A stretch of DNA of 64,000 bases from the NCBI GenBank assembly GCA_017535865.1, contig JAFXTM010000083.1, positions 1 to 64,000 on the forward strand. Direction: 5' to 3'. This document shows, one piece after another, positions 36,519-45,307 of this stretch. Origin of the DNA: Oscillospiraceae bacterium (GTDB lineage Bacteria; Bacillota; Clostridia; Oscillospirales; Oscillospiraceae). Each line of letters opens with the position of its first letter. Positions within the stretch are counted from its first letter, which is position 1. The position numbers and the translations under genes were made by a program. Under the pieces are notes generated by a model. The model saw only the letters and a list, made by a program, of their open reading frames with translations. It ran no database searches and was not told the origin of the DNA.

Positions 36519-37178
36519 TCAATACGATTCCTTGACAGTTTTCAGATTATTAAAACTTGTCCACGGTTCGATTTTCGGCGGAAATGCTTCAAAAGCCAGG
36601 CTTTTCCCGCTTTTGGGGTGCGTGAAGCGCAGCGCGCAGGACCAGAGCGCGAGGGGAAAGGGGTCGCCGCGCGTGCTGTATTTGCGCTCGCCCGCGAGCT
36701 CCCAGCCGCGGGAGGCGAACTGGCAGCGGATCTGATGCGTGCGGCCCGTGCGCAGCCGGATGCGCACGAGGCTCAGGCCCTCCGCGCGGTCCAGGCGGCG
36801 GTAGTCCAGCACGGCCTCCTGCACGGCCTTGCCCGGCGCGTCCGCAACGAAGGTCATCTTCCGCGCCTTGTCCCGGACCAGCAGGTCCCGCAGCGTGCCG
36901 CTCTCGCCCGGGTCGCCGTGGACCGCGGCAAGGTATTCCTTTTCAAAGGCGTCCTCCCGGATCTGCCGGGAGAGCGCCGCGGCCGCCTCCGCCGAGCGCG
37001 CCAGCACCATCAGCCCGCCCACGACGCGGTCCAGCCGGTGCACGGTGCGCAGCTCCGCCGCCGGGTCGCCGAGCTCCCGACGCAGCAGCTCCGGCACGCC
37101 GCCCGGCTCGTCGGTGGACAGCACGCCCGCCGGCTTCAAACAGACAAGCAGGCTGTCGTCCCGGTACAGGATCTCCAT
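36519..37178 (-). CDS. RluA-family pseudouridine synthase
   Basis: 219 residues, one of the short family members without an S4 domain. The catalytic Asp is in VHRLDRVVGG and the second signature is RTGRTHQIRCQFA. Modifies rRNA or tRNA uridines; the target cannot be read from the sequence. A promoter is visible upstream. Confidence 0.9.
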   Translation of the reverse strand: MEILYRDDSLLVCLKPAGVLSTDEPGGVPELLRRELGDPAAELRTVHRLDRVVGGLMVLARSAEAAAALSRQIREDAFEKEYLAAVHGDPGESGTLRDLLVRDKARKMTFVADAPGKAVQEAVLDYRRLDRAEGLSLVRIRLRTGRTHQIRCQFASRGWELAGERKYSTRGDPFPLALWSCALRFTHPKSGKSLAFEAFPPKIEPWTSFNNLKTVKESY

Positions 37179-37216
37179 GCGTTCTTCTCCTCCGCTCCGT
37201 CTTTTCGGTATTCACA

Positions 37217-37246
37217 GTATAGCACGCGGGAGCGGTGTTTGGCAAT
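37217..37246 (-). promoter_or_regulatory. Promoter of the pseudouridine synthase gene
   Basis: On the minus strand TTGCCA (37241-37246), an 18-bp spacer and TATACT (37217-37222). Confidence 0.65.
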
Positions 37247-37296
37247 CGGGCGGAGCGTGCGAGGCCGCGGGGCTCCTTCCCCCGTCCGCCCGGCCC

Positions 37297-37325
37297 TTGA
37301 CAGGTCCCCGGCCCTATGTTACGCT
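37297..37325 (+). promoter_or_regulatory. Possible promoter of the exported flavoenzyme gene
   Basis: A perfect TTGACA (37297-37302), a 17-bp spacer and TACGCT (37320-37325), 121 bp before the start. The -10 is poor; a second candidate with TTGAAA near 37400 has short spacing. Confidence 0.35.
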
Positions 37326-37446
37326 GGGAGTGCGGGGCTGGCTGTCCGTTCGGTTTTTCCGCTTACCGCACGTTTCCGTCCTGTCCCGTATCCGGTATTT
37401 TGAAACTCTGTTTTATTCTGTATTCTTTTCAAGGAGGTCAGCAAAC

Positions 37447-39924
37447 ATGAGCAATTCTCTCTCCAGACGCAGTTTTCTCAAGGGCGTCGCCGCCAGCGCG
37501 CTGGGCGCGGCCGCGTGGAGCAGTCTCGCTCCCCTCTCCGCCTTTGCGGACGGAGCGGGCGTCTTTCGGCCGGGCGCGTATAAGAGCGTGCAGTCCACAC
37601 CCTACGGCGCCATTGAGGTCACCTGCACCTTCAGCGCGGACAAGCTCACGGACGTCTCCTACGGCGTGCTGCGCAGCTCCAGGGCCGACTATTTTATCCC
37701 CTTTACCGCTCCCCTGCAGGCGTATTGCTCCCGGATCGTCGAGGCCGGATCTCCCGTCGGGGTCGACGGCGTTTCGGGCGCCACCTTCTGTTCCGACGCC
37801 ATCGACGAGGGCGTCAAGGCCTGCATGATCCAGGCTCTCGGGCTTGAGCTTCCCAAGGCTCAGGCCGTGCTCAATCCCCAGGAGGAGGGCTTCGACACCT
37901 TTGACAGCGACCTTGCCGCGGTCTTTTCCCCGCTGCAGCTCGGCTCCATGACCATCCGCAACCGCACGGCGAAATCCGCCGGTACGGGCACCTGGTTCGA
38001 CCAAACCGGCGACAGCGTCCCCATCTCCGCGGAGGTCTACGGCCGGATGGCGGCCAACGAGGTCGGCCTGATCATCCTTCCCGGATACGATCTGGTCCCC
38101 GGCTTCGGGCCCGACGATCCGGAAGTGGACGAGGAACAGGCCATACGCGCCATGATGCCCGTCACCCAGGCCGTCCACAGCGGCGGGGGAAAGATCGGTT
38201 ATCAGATGTGCTTCGGCGGCGGAGCGCCGACGGTCCCCGACGAGGTGATCAACGACACGCCCGCGGAGGAGCTGCAGGCCTTTATTGAGCGCTGCGGCAT
38301 CGCAGCCGCCCGCGCCAGGGAGGCAGGATTTGACTGCATCGAGATCAAGGGCGCCAGCGCCGACGGTCTCAACGGCTTTCTCACCCGCCGCGTCAACCGC
38401 CGTGAGGATGAATACGGCCCGCAGAGCATTGAGAACCGGACCCGCCTCTTCCGCCAGATGATCCGGAAGATCAAGGAAGTGAACGGAGCGGATTACCCGG
38501 TCGGCGCGCTCATCAACGGCGTCGAGGAAAACGACGTGGTCCTCGGCCAGAACGACAAGTTCCTCACGATCGAAGAGACCAAGGCCATCGCGCACGCCCT
38601 TGAGGAGGCCGGGGCGGACTGGATCCAGGTCCGCGTCGGCGCGAACGGGCAGGAGCTCAATATCTGGGCTCTGGACGTCCAGCACACCGTGAAGGACGCC
38701 GACGGCAACACGGGCAACGGCTCCATGTTTGATTACAGCCGGCATTACGAGGGTCTGGTCGACGGCAGCCACTCCGGCTTCGGCTCCTTCCTCCCCATCG
38801 TCAAAGCGATGAAGGAGGCGGTCAAGATTCCCGTCGGCTGTGCCTGCTATATGGATCTGCGCGTCGGTCCCGACTACCTCAACGCGGCCATCGAGCGCGG
38901 CGAGCTGGATCTGATCTTCATGAACCGGCCGCTGAACTGTGACTGGGAGCTGGTGCGCAAGATGCACGAGGGGCGCCGCGAGGACGTCATCCCCTGCATG
39001 CACTGCCAGCACTGCCAAGACGGTCTCTTCAACGGATGGACGATCCCCGATCTCTGCCGCATGAATCCCGTGTTCTTCAACGCGCTGACAGACGTCATGC
39101 CGGAGGGCTTCGATCTGGTCCCGGCTTCCGAAAACCGCAGGGTCATGGTGATCGGCGCCGGTCCCGCCGGCCTCGAGGCAGCGCGTGTCGCCGCCGAGCG
39201 CGGATTCGAGGTGAGCCTCTACGACGCCTCCGACAGGATCGGCGGCCTGATGCATTTTGCAAAGGGCGTCAAAGGCGACCATGAGCGCTACGAGGACTTC
39301 TTCACCTATATGGAGCGCCAGCTCGAAAAGAACGGGGTCTCCGTCCAGCTCTTCAAGCGGGTCGACGCCGCCTTTGTCCGGGAACAGAACCCGGATGTTG
39401 TGATCGTCGCTGTCGGCGGCCTGCGCGAGGAGAAGGCGGCGAGCAGCGGCACGCTCCCCGTCTTCACGCCGGAAGAGGCCTTCGGCTCCTCCTCCCTCGG
39501 CAGCAGCGTGGTCATCCTCGGGGCCGGCGTGCAGGCGGCAGACTTTGCCGCCTACCTGGCAACGCAGGGCAAGAAGGTCTCTCTGGTCCACGGCGGGACC
39601 GAGGCGGACATCGACAAGGAGCAGTCCGGTGAGTTCCAGATCTACCTGAAGGGATACCTGCAGGGGAAAGGGACCCGGTTCTGGAATCAGGCGGAGCTCC
39701 TCTCCATCGATAACGACAGTGTCCGGATCCGGACCGAGCTCGGGCTGGAGACGGTCATCCCCTGCGACAGCGTGGTCGATTTCCGCGACATGATCCCGAA
39801 CACCGCGCTTGCGGAAGAGCTCCGGGCGGCCGGCTTTGAGGTCTATGAGGCCGGCGACTGCGTCGAGCCGAACAACATCCGCGCCGCCATCTTCAAGGGC
39901 CACATGATCTCCCGTTATCTCTGA
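37447..39924 (+). CDS. Tat-exported flavoenzyme: FMN_bind + OYE-type TIM barrel + FAD/NAD-binding domain
   Basis: 825 residues. A twin-arginine signal (SRRSFLKG, then a hydrophobic stretch to about residue 35). An FMN_bind domain (about 40-130) contains DGVSGATF, the site where ApbE attaches FMN through Thr. Residues about 155-520 form an old-yellow-enzyme barrel (FSPLQLGSMTIRNR, IEIKGASADGLNGF), with a 4Fe-4S-type CMHCQHC near 517. The C-terminal part has the GxGxxG motif VIGAGPAGLEAARVAA and a second at VVILGAGVQAADFA. It is probably an extracellular reductase of an enone-like or dietary/bile-derived substrate, fed with electrons through its covalent FMN. AAGGAGGT precedes the ATG. Confidence 0.85.
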   Translation: MSNSLSRRSFLKGVAASALGAAAWSSLAPLSAFADGAGVFRPGAYKSVQSTPYGAIEVTCTFSADKLTDVSYGVLRSSRADYFIPFTAPLQAYCSRIVEAGSPVGVDGVSGATFCSDAIDEGVKACMIQALGLELPKAQAVLNPQEEGFDTFDSDLAAVFSPLQLGSMTIRNRTAKSAGTGTWFDQTGDSVPISAEVYGRMAANEVGLIILPGYDLVPGFGPDDPEVDEEQAIRAMMPVTQAVHSGGGKIGYQMCFGGGAPTVPDEVINDTPAEELQAFIERCGIAAARAREAGFDCIEIKGASADGLNGFLTRRVNRREDEYGPQSIENRTRLFRQMIRKIKEVNGADYPVGALINGVEENDVVLGQNDKFLTIEETKAIAHALEEAGADWIQVRVGANGQELNIWALDVQHTVKDADGNTGNGSMFDYSRHYEGLVDGSHSGFGSFLPIVKAMKEAVKIPVGCACYMDLRVGPDYLNAAIERGELDLIFMNRPLNCDWELVRKMHEGRREDVIPCMHCQHCQDGLFNGWTIPDLCRMNPVFFNALTDVMPEGFDLVPASENRRVMVIGAGPAGLEAARVAAERGFEVSLYDASDRIGGLMHFAKGVKGDHERYEDFFTYMERQLEKNGVSVQLFKRVDAAFVREQNPDVVIVAVGGLREEKAASSGTLPVFTPEEAFGSSSLGSSVVILGAGVQAADFAAYLATQGKKVSLVHGGTEADIDKEQSGEFQIYLKGYLQGKGTRFWNQAELLSIDNDSVRIRTELGLETVIPCDSVVDFRDMIPNTALAEELRAAGFEVYEAGDCVEPNNIRAAIFKGHMISRYL

Positions 39925-39990
39925 TCCGGACCGCGCCTGCCGCGCAGGCAGGCCGGAGAGCGCATAAGCATTTCTGTCTTCGCATGTTCC

Positions 39991-40031
39991 GCAAGGGCTG
40001 TCGGTCTTCCCGGCAGCCCTTGCCGCGTTTT
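39991..40031 (+). terminator. Terminator of the exported flavoenzyme gene
   Basis: GCAAGGGCTG-type stem of about 13 bp (39991-40004 with 40010-40023), followed by a TTTT-containing tail. Confidence 0.75.
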
Positions 40032-40054
40032 CTCCCGTTTTCGGAAAAGGACGC

Positions 40055-40083
40055 TTTGCAAGCAGGGCTGTTTATGATAGAAT
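40055..40083 (+). promoter_or_regulatory. Promoter of the RlmD-type methyltransferase gene
   Basis: TTTGCA (40055-40060), a 17-bp spacer and TAGAAT (40078-40083), 30 bp before the ATG. Confidence 0.65.
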
Positions 40084-40113
40084 AATAAAGATGATTCCAC
40101 GGAGGTGGCGCCC

Positions 40114-41301
40114 ATGCCCGAAACGAATCCCGCTCCCTGCCCGCACTATCGGCAGTGCGGCGGCTGTCAGCTGCAGCGGCTCCCCTACCCCGCGCAGCTC
40201 CGGCGCAAGCAGAGCCGCGTCGAGGAGCTGCTCGGCGGCTTTGGGCCGGTGTCCCCGATCCTGGGGATGGACGAGCCCTTTCACTACCGCAACAAGGTCC
40301 ACGCCGCTTTCGCGCTCGATGCGCGGCGGCAGATCGTCTGCGGGATCTATCAGCCGGGCAGCCACGCCGTCGTCCCGGTGGAGAGCTGTCTGATCGAGGA
40401 TGAGACGGCCGACCGCATCGTGCAGACGATCCGCGCCATGCTCCGCCCCTTCAGGATCCAGGTCTTTGACGAGCGCAGCGGGACCGGCTGGCTGCGGCAT
40501 GTGCTGATCCGGCGCGGTTTCGCCACCGGGCAGGTCCTGGTCGTGCTCGTCGCGGTGAGCCCGATCTTCAAGCTGCAGAAGCCCTTTCTCAAGGAGCTGC
40601 TCGAGAAGCACCCGGAGATCACGACCGTCGTGCTGAACATCAACGACCGCTTCGGCCCCGTCGTGCTCGGCACGCGCGAGAAGGTCCTGTACGGCGAGGG
40701 CTGGATCGAGGACGTTTTATGCGGCTTCCGCTTCCGTCTCTCCGCCCGCTCCTTCTATCAGATCAACCCCGTCCAGACGGAGAAGCTTTACCGTACGGCG
40801 GTGGACTTCGCCGGTCTGACCGGGAAGGAGACGGTGCTGGACGCCTACTGCGGCATCGGCACCATCGGCATCACAGCCTCCGAGCGGGCCAAACAGGTCA
40901 TCGGCGTGGAGATAAACCCGGACGCCGTGAGGGACGCCATCGCCAACGCCCGGCTGAACGGGCTCAGAAACTGCTGGTTCACCGCCGGGGACGCCGGCGA
41001 ATACATGGAGCGGATGGCCGCGGATGGGATGCGGCCGGATCTGGTCTTTCTCGATCCGCCCCGCGCCGGGAGCGACGAGCGCTTTCTCCGCTCCCTGCTG
41101 CGCTGCGCGCCCGGCCGCGTCGTCTACGTCTCCTGCGATCCCGCGACCCTCGCGCGCGACCTCGGCGTGCTCACGAAGGGCGGCTACCGCGTGAAGAAGA
41201 TCCAGCCTGTGGACATGTTCCCGTTCACGGAGCACGTAGAGACGGTATGCCTCTTGTACCACCAAAAGAAAGACTTTATTTCGGTTCCATATGAAGCGTA
41301 A
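40114..41301 (+). CDS. 23S rRNA m5U methyltransferase (RlmD/RumA/TrmA family)
   Basis: 395 residues. N-terminal cluster ligands CPHYRQCGGCQLQ, a spacer without a clear TRAM domain, then SAM-dependent methylase motifs: SFYQINPVQTEKLY, LDAYCGIGTIGI, FLDPPRAG and the nucleophile Cys in YVSCDPATLARDL. The usual RlmD C-terminus (HVETVCLL) is followed by about a dozen extra residues. ATG chosen 8 nt after GGAGG; a GTG three codons earlier overlaps that site. Confidence 0.88.
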   Translation: MPETNPAPCPHYRQCGGCQLQRLPYPAQLRRKQSRVEELLGGFGPVSPILGMDEPFHYRNKVHAAFALDARRQIVCGIYQPGSHAVVPVESCLIEDETADRIVQTIRAMLRPFRIQVFDERSGTGWLRHVLIRRGFATGQVLVVLVAVSPIFKLQKPFLKELLEKHPEITTVVLNINDRFGPVVLGTREKVLYGEGWIEDVLCGFRFRLSARSFYQINPVQTEKLYRTAVDFAGLTGKETVLDAYCGIGTIGITASERAKQVIGVEINPDAVRDAIANARLNGLRNCWFTAGDAGEYMERMAADGMRPDLVFLDPPRAGSDERFLRSLLRCAPGRVVYVSCDPATLARDLGVLTKGGYRVKKIQPVDMFPFTEHVETVCLLYHQKKDFISVPYEA

Positions 41302-41349
41302 AATTCTGATCGTTTGAAACAGCTTGAGGAGATCGAGCAGTTTGAATCT
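41302..41349 (+). other. Possible tail of a lost gene
   Basis: Between the methyltransferase stop and the next gene one frame reads RLKQLEEIEQFESVEM then TAA, a typical Glu/Gln-rich helical protein end (41311-41349 region), but it has no start. The base composition is more A/T-rich than the surroundings. It may be the 3' remnant of a gene removed by a rearrangement, or chance. Confidence 0.25.
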
Positions 41350-41365
41350 GTGGAGATGTAAAATC

Positions 41366-41881
41366 ATGGGCGTTCTATTGGAAACAGAGAGACTCATCGT
41401 AACGGAATTGACCATGGACATGGCGATGGATGTCCACAGGAATTCATTGGATGAAGACACAAGAAGATTCGTTCCGGACGAGGTGTTCGAGACTCCGGAG
41501 GACGCGCGGGAGACGCTGGCGTTCCTGATTTCGCAGTATGCGTCCGCCGAGGGACCGCTGGTGTATGCGGTGATCAGGAAAGAGGATAACAAAAACATCG
41601 GCTATGTTCAGCTGGTCCCCATCGGAGACGGTAAATGGGAGATCGGATACCATATAGCGAAACCGTATACCGGCATGGGCTATGCGACCGAAGCCGTGAA
41701 AGCATTTCTTCCCGTGATGGCGGAACGAGTCGGGGTAACGGAGGTGTACGGTATACGCCTTCTGGAAAACGCCGCATCCGGACGCGTTTTGGAAAAGTGC
41801 GGTTTTGAAGCGTTCTTCACCGGAGCCGGCGCGTATCATGGCGGCGTATATGAAATCCGCAAGAGTATTTGGAGGGCATGA
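41366..41881 (+). CDS. GNAT N-acetyltransferase (RimJ/RimL type)
   Basis: 171 residues. ETERLIVTELT at the N-terminus and YTGMGYATEAVKAFLP as the acetyl-CoA loop are typical of the Acetyltransf_3 group, followed by ENAASGRVLEKCGF. The substrate may be a ribosomal protein N-terminus, an amine or an antibiotic. Codons are less GC-rich than neighbours, hinting at recent transfer. GGAG lies about 10 nt before the ATG. Confidence 0.85.
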   Translation: MGVLLETERLIVTELTMDMAMDVHRNSLDEDTRRFVPDEVFETPEDARETLAFLISQYASAEGPLVYAVIRKEDNKNIGYVQLVPIGDGKWEIGYHIAKPYTGMGYATEAVKAFLPVMAERVGVTEVYGIRLLENAASGRVLEKCGFEAFFTGAGAYHGGVYEIRKSIWRA

Positions 41882-41928
41882 GGTCTGTCTGAAACCGCTT
41901 GTCCGGACAGATCCGCAAGGAGGATACG

Positions 41929-42327
41929 ATGAAACGGGAACTTGGCATCGCACGCTGTGGATTGGCCTGCTGTCTGTGCTCTGAGAACGTCGCCTGCAAA
42001 GGATGCAGACGGGACGGATTTCTGGAGCTCTCCTGGTGTCGGGACGCGGAATGGTGCGAAAACCGGAAATGCGTGGTCGAAAAAAAGCTGAACGGCTGCT
42101 ATGAATGCGAGCCGGCAGCGTGCCGCAAGGGGCTGTACGCGGAGAAGATCAAGGCGCGGGCTTTCGCGGAATTTGCGCGGCGATACGGCCTCGCGGCCCT
42201 GCTGGACTGCCTGGAGCGCAACGAGCAGACGGGCGTCGTGTATCATCGGGAGGGGATCATGGGGGACTATGACGACTTCGATGATCTTGAGACGCTGATC
42301 CGCTTCATCCAGACCGGAGAGCGCTGA
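41929..42327 (+). CDS. DUF3795 Cys-rich protein
   Basis: 132 residues with about eleven Cys residues in its first 75 positions (GIARCGLACCLCSEN, CKGCRRDGF, CYECEPAAC), matching DUF3795, a family of unknown role that probably binds zinc. A helical C-terminal region follows. AAGGAGGAT precedes the ATG. It lies between two GNAT genes in the same orientation. Confidence 0.85.
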   Translation: MKRELGIARCGLACCLCSENVACKGCRRDGFLELSWCRDAEWCENRKCVVEKKLNGCYECEPAACRKGLYAEKIKARAFAEFARRYGLAALLDCLERNEQTGVVYHREGIMGDYDDFDDLETLIRFIQTGER

Positions 42328-42348
42328 CGAAAAAACGCGGAGGTGCAC

Positions 42349-42765
42349 ATGGAATATCGCAGGCTTACGGGCAAGGACCTGGACGGGCTGTGGGAAATGC
42401 AGCTGGCCTATAAAGCGGAGATCGGAGAAGCCGAGCCCTCCGGGCCGGACAGGGAGCGGCTGCGGGAAGCCGTTGACAGGGACGCGATCCGGTTCTGCGG
42501 CGCCTGGGATGGCGCGCGGCTCGTCGGCGTCTGCTCGGTGACGCTCGCTTTTTCGACCTTTCTCTACGCGCCGAGCGGGATCTTTGAGGATTTCTATATC
42601 CGTCCCGCGTATCGGCACAAGGGGATCGCGCGGGAGCTGGTGCGCTTCGCGCGGCAGGAATGCGGCGCATGCACCTTGACGGTCGGCTGCGCCGACTGCG
42701 ACGTTCCGATGTATGAGGCCCTTGGCTTCTCGATCCCTCTGGGCCGACTGCTCGCCTTCGGCTGA
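42349..42765 (+). CDS. GNAT N-acetyltransferase
   Basis: 138 residues. The acetyl-CoA loop is YIRPAYRHKGIARELVRFA, and YEALGFSIP closes the fold. ATG chosen 7 nt after CGGAGG; a GTG two codons earlier is too near. The substrate is unknown. Located in a run with DUF3795 and a glycosyltransferase. Confidence 0.85.
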   Translation: MEYRRLTGKDLDGLWEMQLAYKAEIGEAEPSGPDRERLREAVDRDAIRFCGAWDGARLVGVCSVTLAFSTFLYAPSGIFEDFYIRPAYRHKGIARELVRFARQECGACTLTVGCADCDVPMYEALGFSIPLGRLLAFG

Positions 42766-42826
42766 ACGGTCCCGGTCGGCGGCGTTTATCAAAATGAACT
42801 TTTTTACGAATAAGGAGCAGGGAAAA

Positions 42827-43993
42827 ATGAAGATCGCATGGTTTTGCATCCCCGCGCACGGGCATACCAATCCGACGCTCGGCCTGGTCAGGGCTCTGAC
42901 GGACGCCGGACATGAGGTGTTTTACTTCTCCTTTGAGATGTTCCGGGAAAAGATCGAAAACGCCGGGGCGACCTTTATCGCCTGTGACGGCTATGATTTC
43001 GAGATGGAAGACAAGGAGAACGCCGATCGGGTCGGAAAGGACCAGGCCTTCGCCGTCGAGCTGCTGGTCTCCTCCACGCTCGCGCTGGATGAGATGGTCA
43101 CGGAGCATATCGCCCGGATCCGGCCGGACCTGATCGTTTCGGACTCCGTCGCGTATTGGGGAAAGCTGGCCGCCATGAAGCACAGGATCCCCTATGTGTC
43201 CTCCACGACCACCTTCGCCTTCAACCGCTATTCCTCCCGCTACATGAAGCACGGCCTCGGGGAGACGATGCGGATGCTCTTTTCCATGCCGAAGGTCAAC
43301 AAACAGATCCGCCGCCTGCAGGAGAAGGGGTACCCGGTGAAGGGGCTCCTGGACATCGTGCAGAACGACAACGACACGAACACGATCGTATACACCTCCC
43401 GGTATTTCCAGCCCTGTTCGGAGACCTTTTCCGAGAAATACCGCTTTATCGGACCGTCCATGCGTCCGATCACGGAGCCCTGTGAAAAGACGGCCGCACA
43501 GACGGTCTACATCTCCATGGGGACGGTCAACCAGAACCGGGAGTTTTACCGCAACTGCATCGAGGCGCTGGGAAAAACGCCGTATCAGGTCATTCTCTCC
43601 ATGGGGACCAATCCCGACCGCTTCGAGGCGCTCCCGGACAACGTCCGGGTCTATGAGCGCGTCGATCAGATGGCGGTGCTGTCGATCTCCGACGCGTTCA
43701 TCACCCACTGCGGCATGAACTCCGCGTCGGAAGGGCTGTACTACGGCGTGCCGCTGATCCTCTTTCCCCAGACTCCGGAGCAGGACGCGGTGGCCAGGCG
43801 GGCGGAGGAGCTCGGCGCCGGGCTGCGCCTGCCCTCCACAGAGCAGGACGACATCCTGAAAACGGTCACCCGGGTCCTCGAGGACAGGCGTTTCCGGGAG
43901 CAGGCGGAGAAGGTTTCCGACAGCTTCAAGCAGGCCGGCGGCATCCCGGAGGCGGTCGCTTTTCTGGAGGCGCTCGGTCGTCAGGCGGTCTGA
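42827..43993 (+). CDS. MGT/UGT-type glycosyltransferase (GT1)
   Basis: 388 residues. GT-B fold: WFCIPAHGHTNPTLGLVRAL at the N-terminus as the acceptor domain, and the donor-binding C-terminal part with TVYISMGTVNQNR, FITHCGMNSASEGLYYGVPLI and PQTPEQDAVARR. This group glycosylates macrolides, flavonoids or lipids using UDP-sugars; a role in inactivating a small molecule is plausible. TAAGGAGC precedes the ATG. Ends in a strong terminator. Confidence 0.9.
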   Translation: MKIAWFCIPAHGHTNPTLGLVRALTDAGHEVFYFSFEMFREKIENAGATFIACDGYDFEMEDKENADRVGKDQAFAVELLVSSTLALDEMVTEHIARIRPDLIVSDSVAYWGKLAAMKHRIPYVSSTTTFAFNRYSSRYMKHGLGETMRMLFSMPKVNKQIRRLQEKGYPVKGLLDIVQNDNDTNTIVYTSRYFQPCSETFSEKYRFIGPSMRPITEPCEKTAAQTVYISMGTVNQNREFYRNCIEALGKTPYQVILSMGTNPDRFEALPDNVRVYERVDQMAVLSISDAFITHCGMNSASEGLYYGVPLILFPQTPEQDAVARRAEELGAGLRLPSTEQDDILKTVTRVLEDRRFREQAEKVSDSFKQAGGIPEAVAFLEALGRQAV

Positions 43994-44011
43994 GCATCGA
44001 ACAGAAAAAAG

Positions 44012-44053
44012 GGATCCCGCCCCGGAGCCTGAACTCCGGGGCGGGATCCTTTT
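44012..44053 (+). terminator. Terminator of the glycosyltransferase gene
   Basis: A 16-bp perfect stem (44012-44027 with 44034-44049) followed by TTTT. Confidence 0.9.
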
Positions 44054-44152
44054 CGATCGGCGAGACCGCTCCTGCACAGCCCGTCTTTACCGGCCGTTGC
44101 TCCGGGCCTTTTGGGCGGCTCCCCAGCCGGGGCGGTTTTTTGAGTATGTGTC

Positions 44153-44181
44153 TGGAAATCAGCGGCGCTCTGTGGTATAAT
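44153..44181 (+). promoter_or_regulatory. Promoter of the acyltransferase-3 gene
   Basis: TGGAAA (44153-44158), a 17-bp spacer ending in TGG (extended -10) and a perfect TATAAT (44176-44181). Confidence 0.65.
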
Positions 44182-44240
44182 AATTTGATCTGTTTGCTGT
44201 TCCCGATCTCAAATACGACATGCGAAGGAGACGTTCAGCC

Positions 44241-45266
44241 GTGGAAAAGCAGCGTGACGCATACTGGGACAATTTGAAAGCGATCCTCATTTTCCTTGTC
44301 GTAGTGGGTCATTTCCTCCTGCCGATCTCGCCCAAAACGGGATCGGTCAAAGCGGTGTTTTCCTGGATCTATCTGTTCCACATGCCGGCCTTCGTCTTTG
44401 TCTCCGGCGTTTTTTCCAAGAGCTACGTCCGCAAGGGGAAAAAGGAATACAAGCTGGCCGGCTTCCTGGCGCTGTATGTTTTTTTCACCGTCGGCATCTG
44501 GCTCATCGAGCTCCTGTTCGGCAGACAGATCGAATGGACCGATATCCTCTCCACCTCCAGCGCTCCTTGGTACATGCTGGCGATGTTCTTCTGGTTTCTG
44601 CTGCTGCCCTTCGTCTCGCGGCTGAAGCCCGGGATCGCCCTGCCGCTCTTTCTCCTGCTCGGGCTTTTCGTCGGCTGCTTTTCTCACTGCGGCAATTTTC
44701 TTGCGATCTCCCGGACCATCGTTCTGTTCCCGTTCTTTCTGGCCGGGTACTGGTTTGACGGGAGCCTGATCGGCAGGATCCGCCCCTGGATGCGGCTCCC
44801 GGCCGCGCTCTTTCTGGCCCTGTGCGCCTTCCTTCTCTTCCGGTATATGGACAGGCTCGCGTTCTACGTGAACATCATGTATGCGAAGAGCCCCTATTAT
44901 GCGCTCGGTTTTTCGAACAGGCAGGGCCTTGTGTACCGCGCCGTCTGGTATTGCCTCGCCGCCTCCATGACCGCCGCGCTCATGTGCCTCGTCTCGGGCC
45001 GCCGGTCTTTCCTCACCTGTGTCGGGGAGAGGACCCTCGGCATCTATATCCTCCATCGCCTGCTCCGGGACGTCTGCAGCTTTGCGGGGATGTACGCTCT
45101 CCTTGGCAGCAGCCGTATGCGCCTGCCCGTCTGCGTGCTCGTCTCGGCCGCGGTCCTGCTGCTTGCTTCCGCGAAGCCCGTCTCCGCCTTCTTCAACAGC
45201 TTCTTTCATCTCGACTTTCTGTTCCGTCCCGCTCCGCCTTCCGATACGGAGCGGCGGCAGGCCTGA
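44241..45266 (+). CDS. Acyltransferase family 3 membrane protein, copy 1
   Basis: 341 residues with about ten membrane segments. YWDNLKAILIFLVVVGHFLLP carries the conserved His of this family near the first helix; FHMPAFVFVSGVF and GERTLGIYILHRLL fit fucose-4-O-acetylase-like proteins. It likely moves an acetyl group from cytosol to an envelope glycan. GTG start 10 nt after GAAGGAG; an ATG seven codons earlier has no ribosome binding site. Confidence 0.85.
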   Translation: MEKQRDAYWDNLKAILIFLVVVGHFLLPISPKTGSVKAVFSWIYLFHMPAFVFVSGVFSKSYVRKGKKEYKLAGFLALYVFFTVGIWLIELLFGRQIEWTDILSTSSAPWYMLAMFFWFLLLPFVSRLKPGIALPLFLLLGLFVGCFSHCGNFLAISRTIVLFPFFLAGYWFDGSLIGRIRPWMRLPAALFLALCAFLLFRYMDRLAFYVNIMYAKSPYYALGFSNRQGLVYRAVWYCLAASMTAALMCLVSGRRSFLTCVGERTLGIYILHRLLRDVCSFAGMYALLGSSRMRLPVCVLVSAAVLLLASAKPVSAFFNSFFHLDFLFRPAPPSDTERRQA

Positions 45267-45307
45267 AGGGGCCGCCGGCCAATAAACAAACAAGGAGAAC
45301 AGAAACC

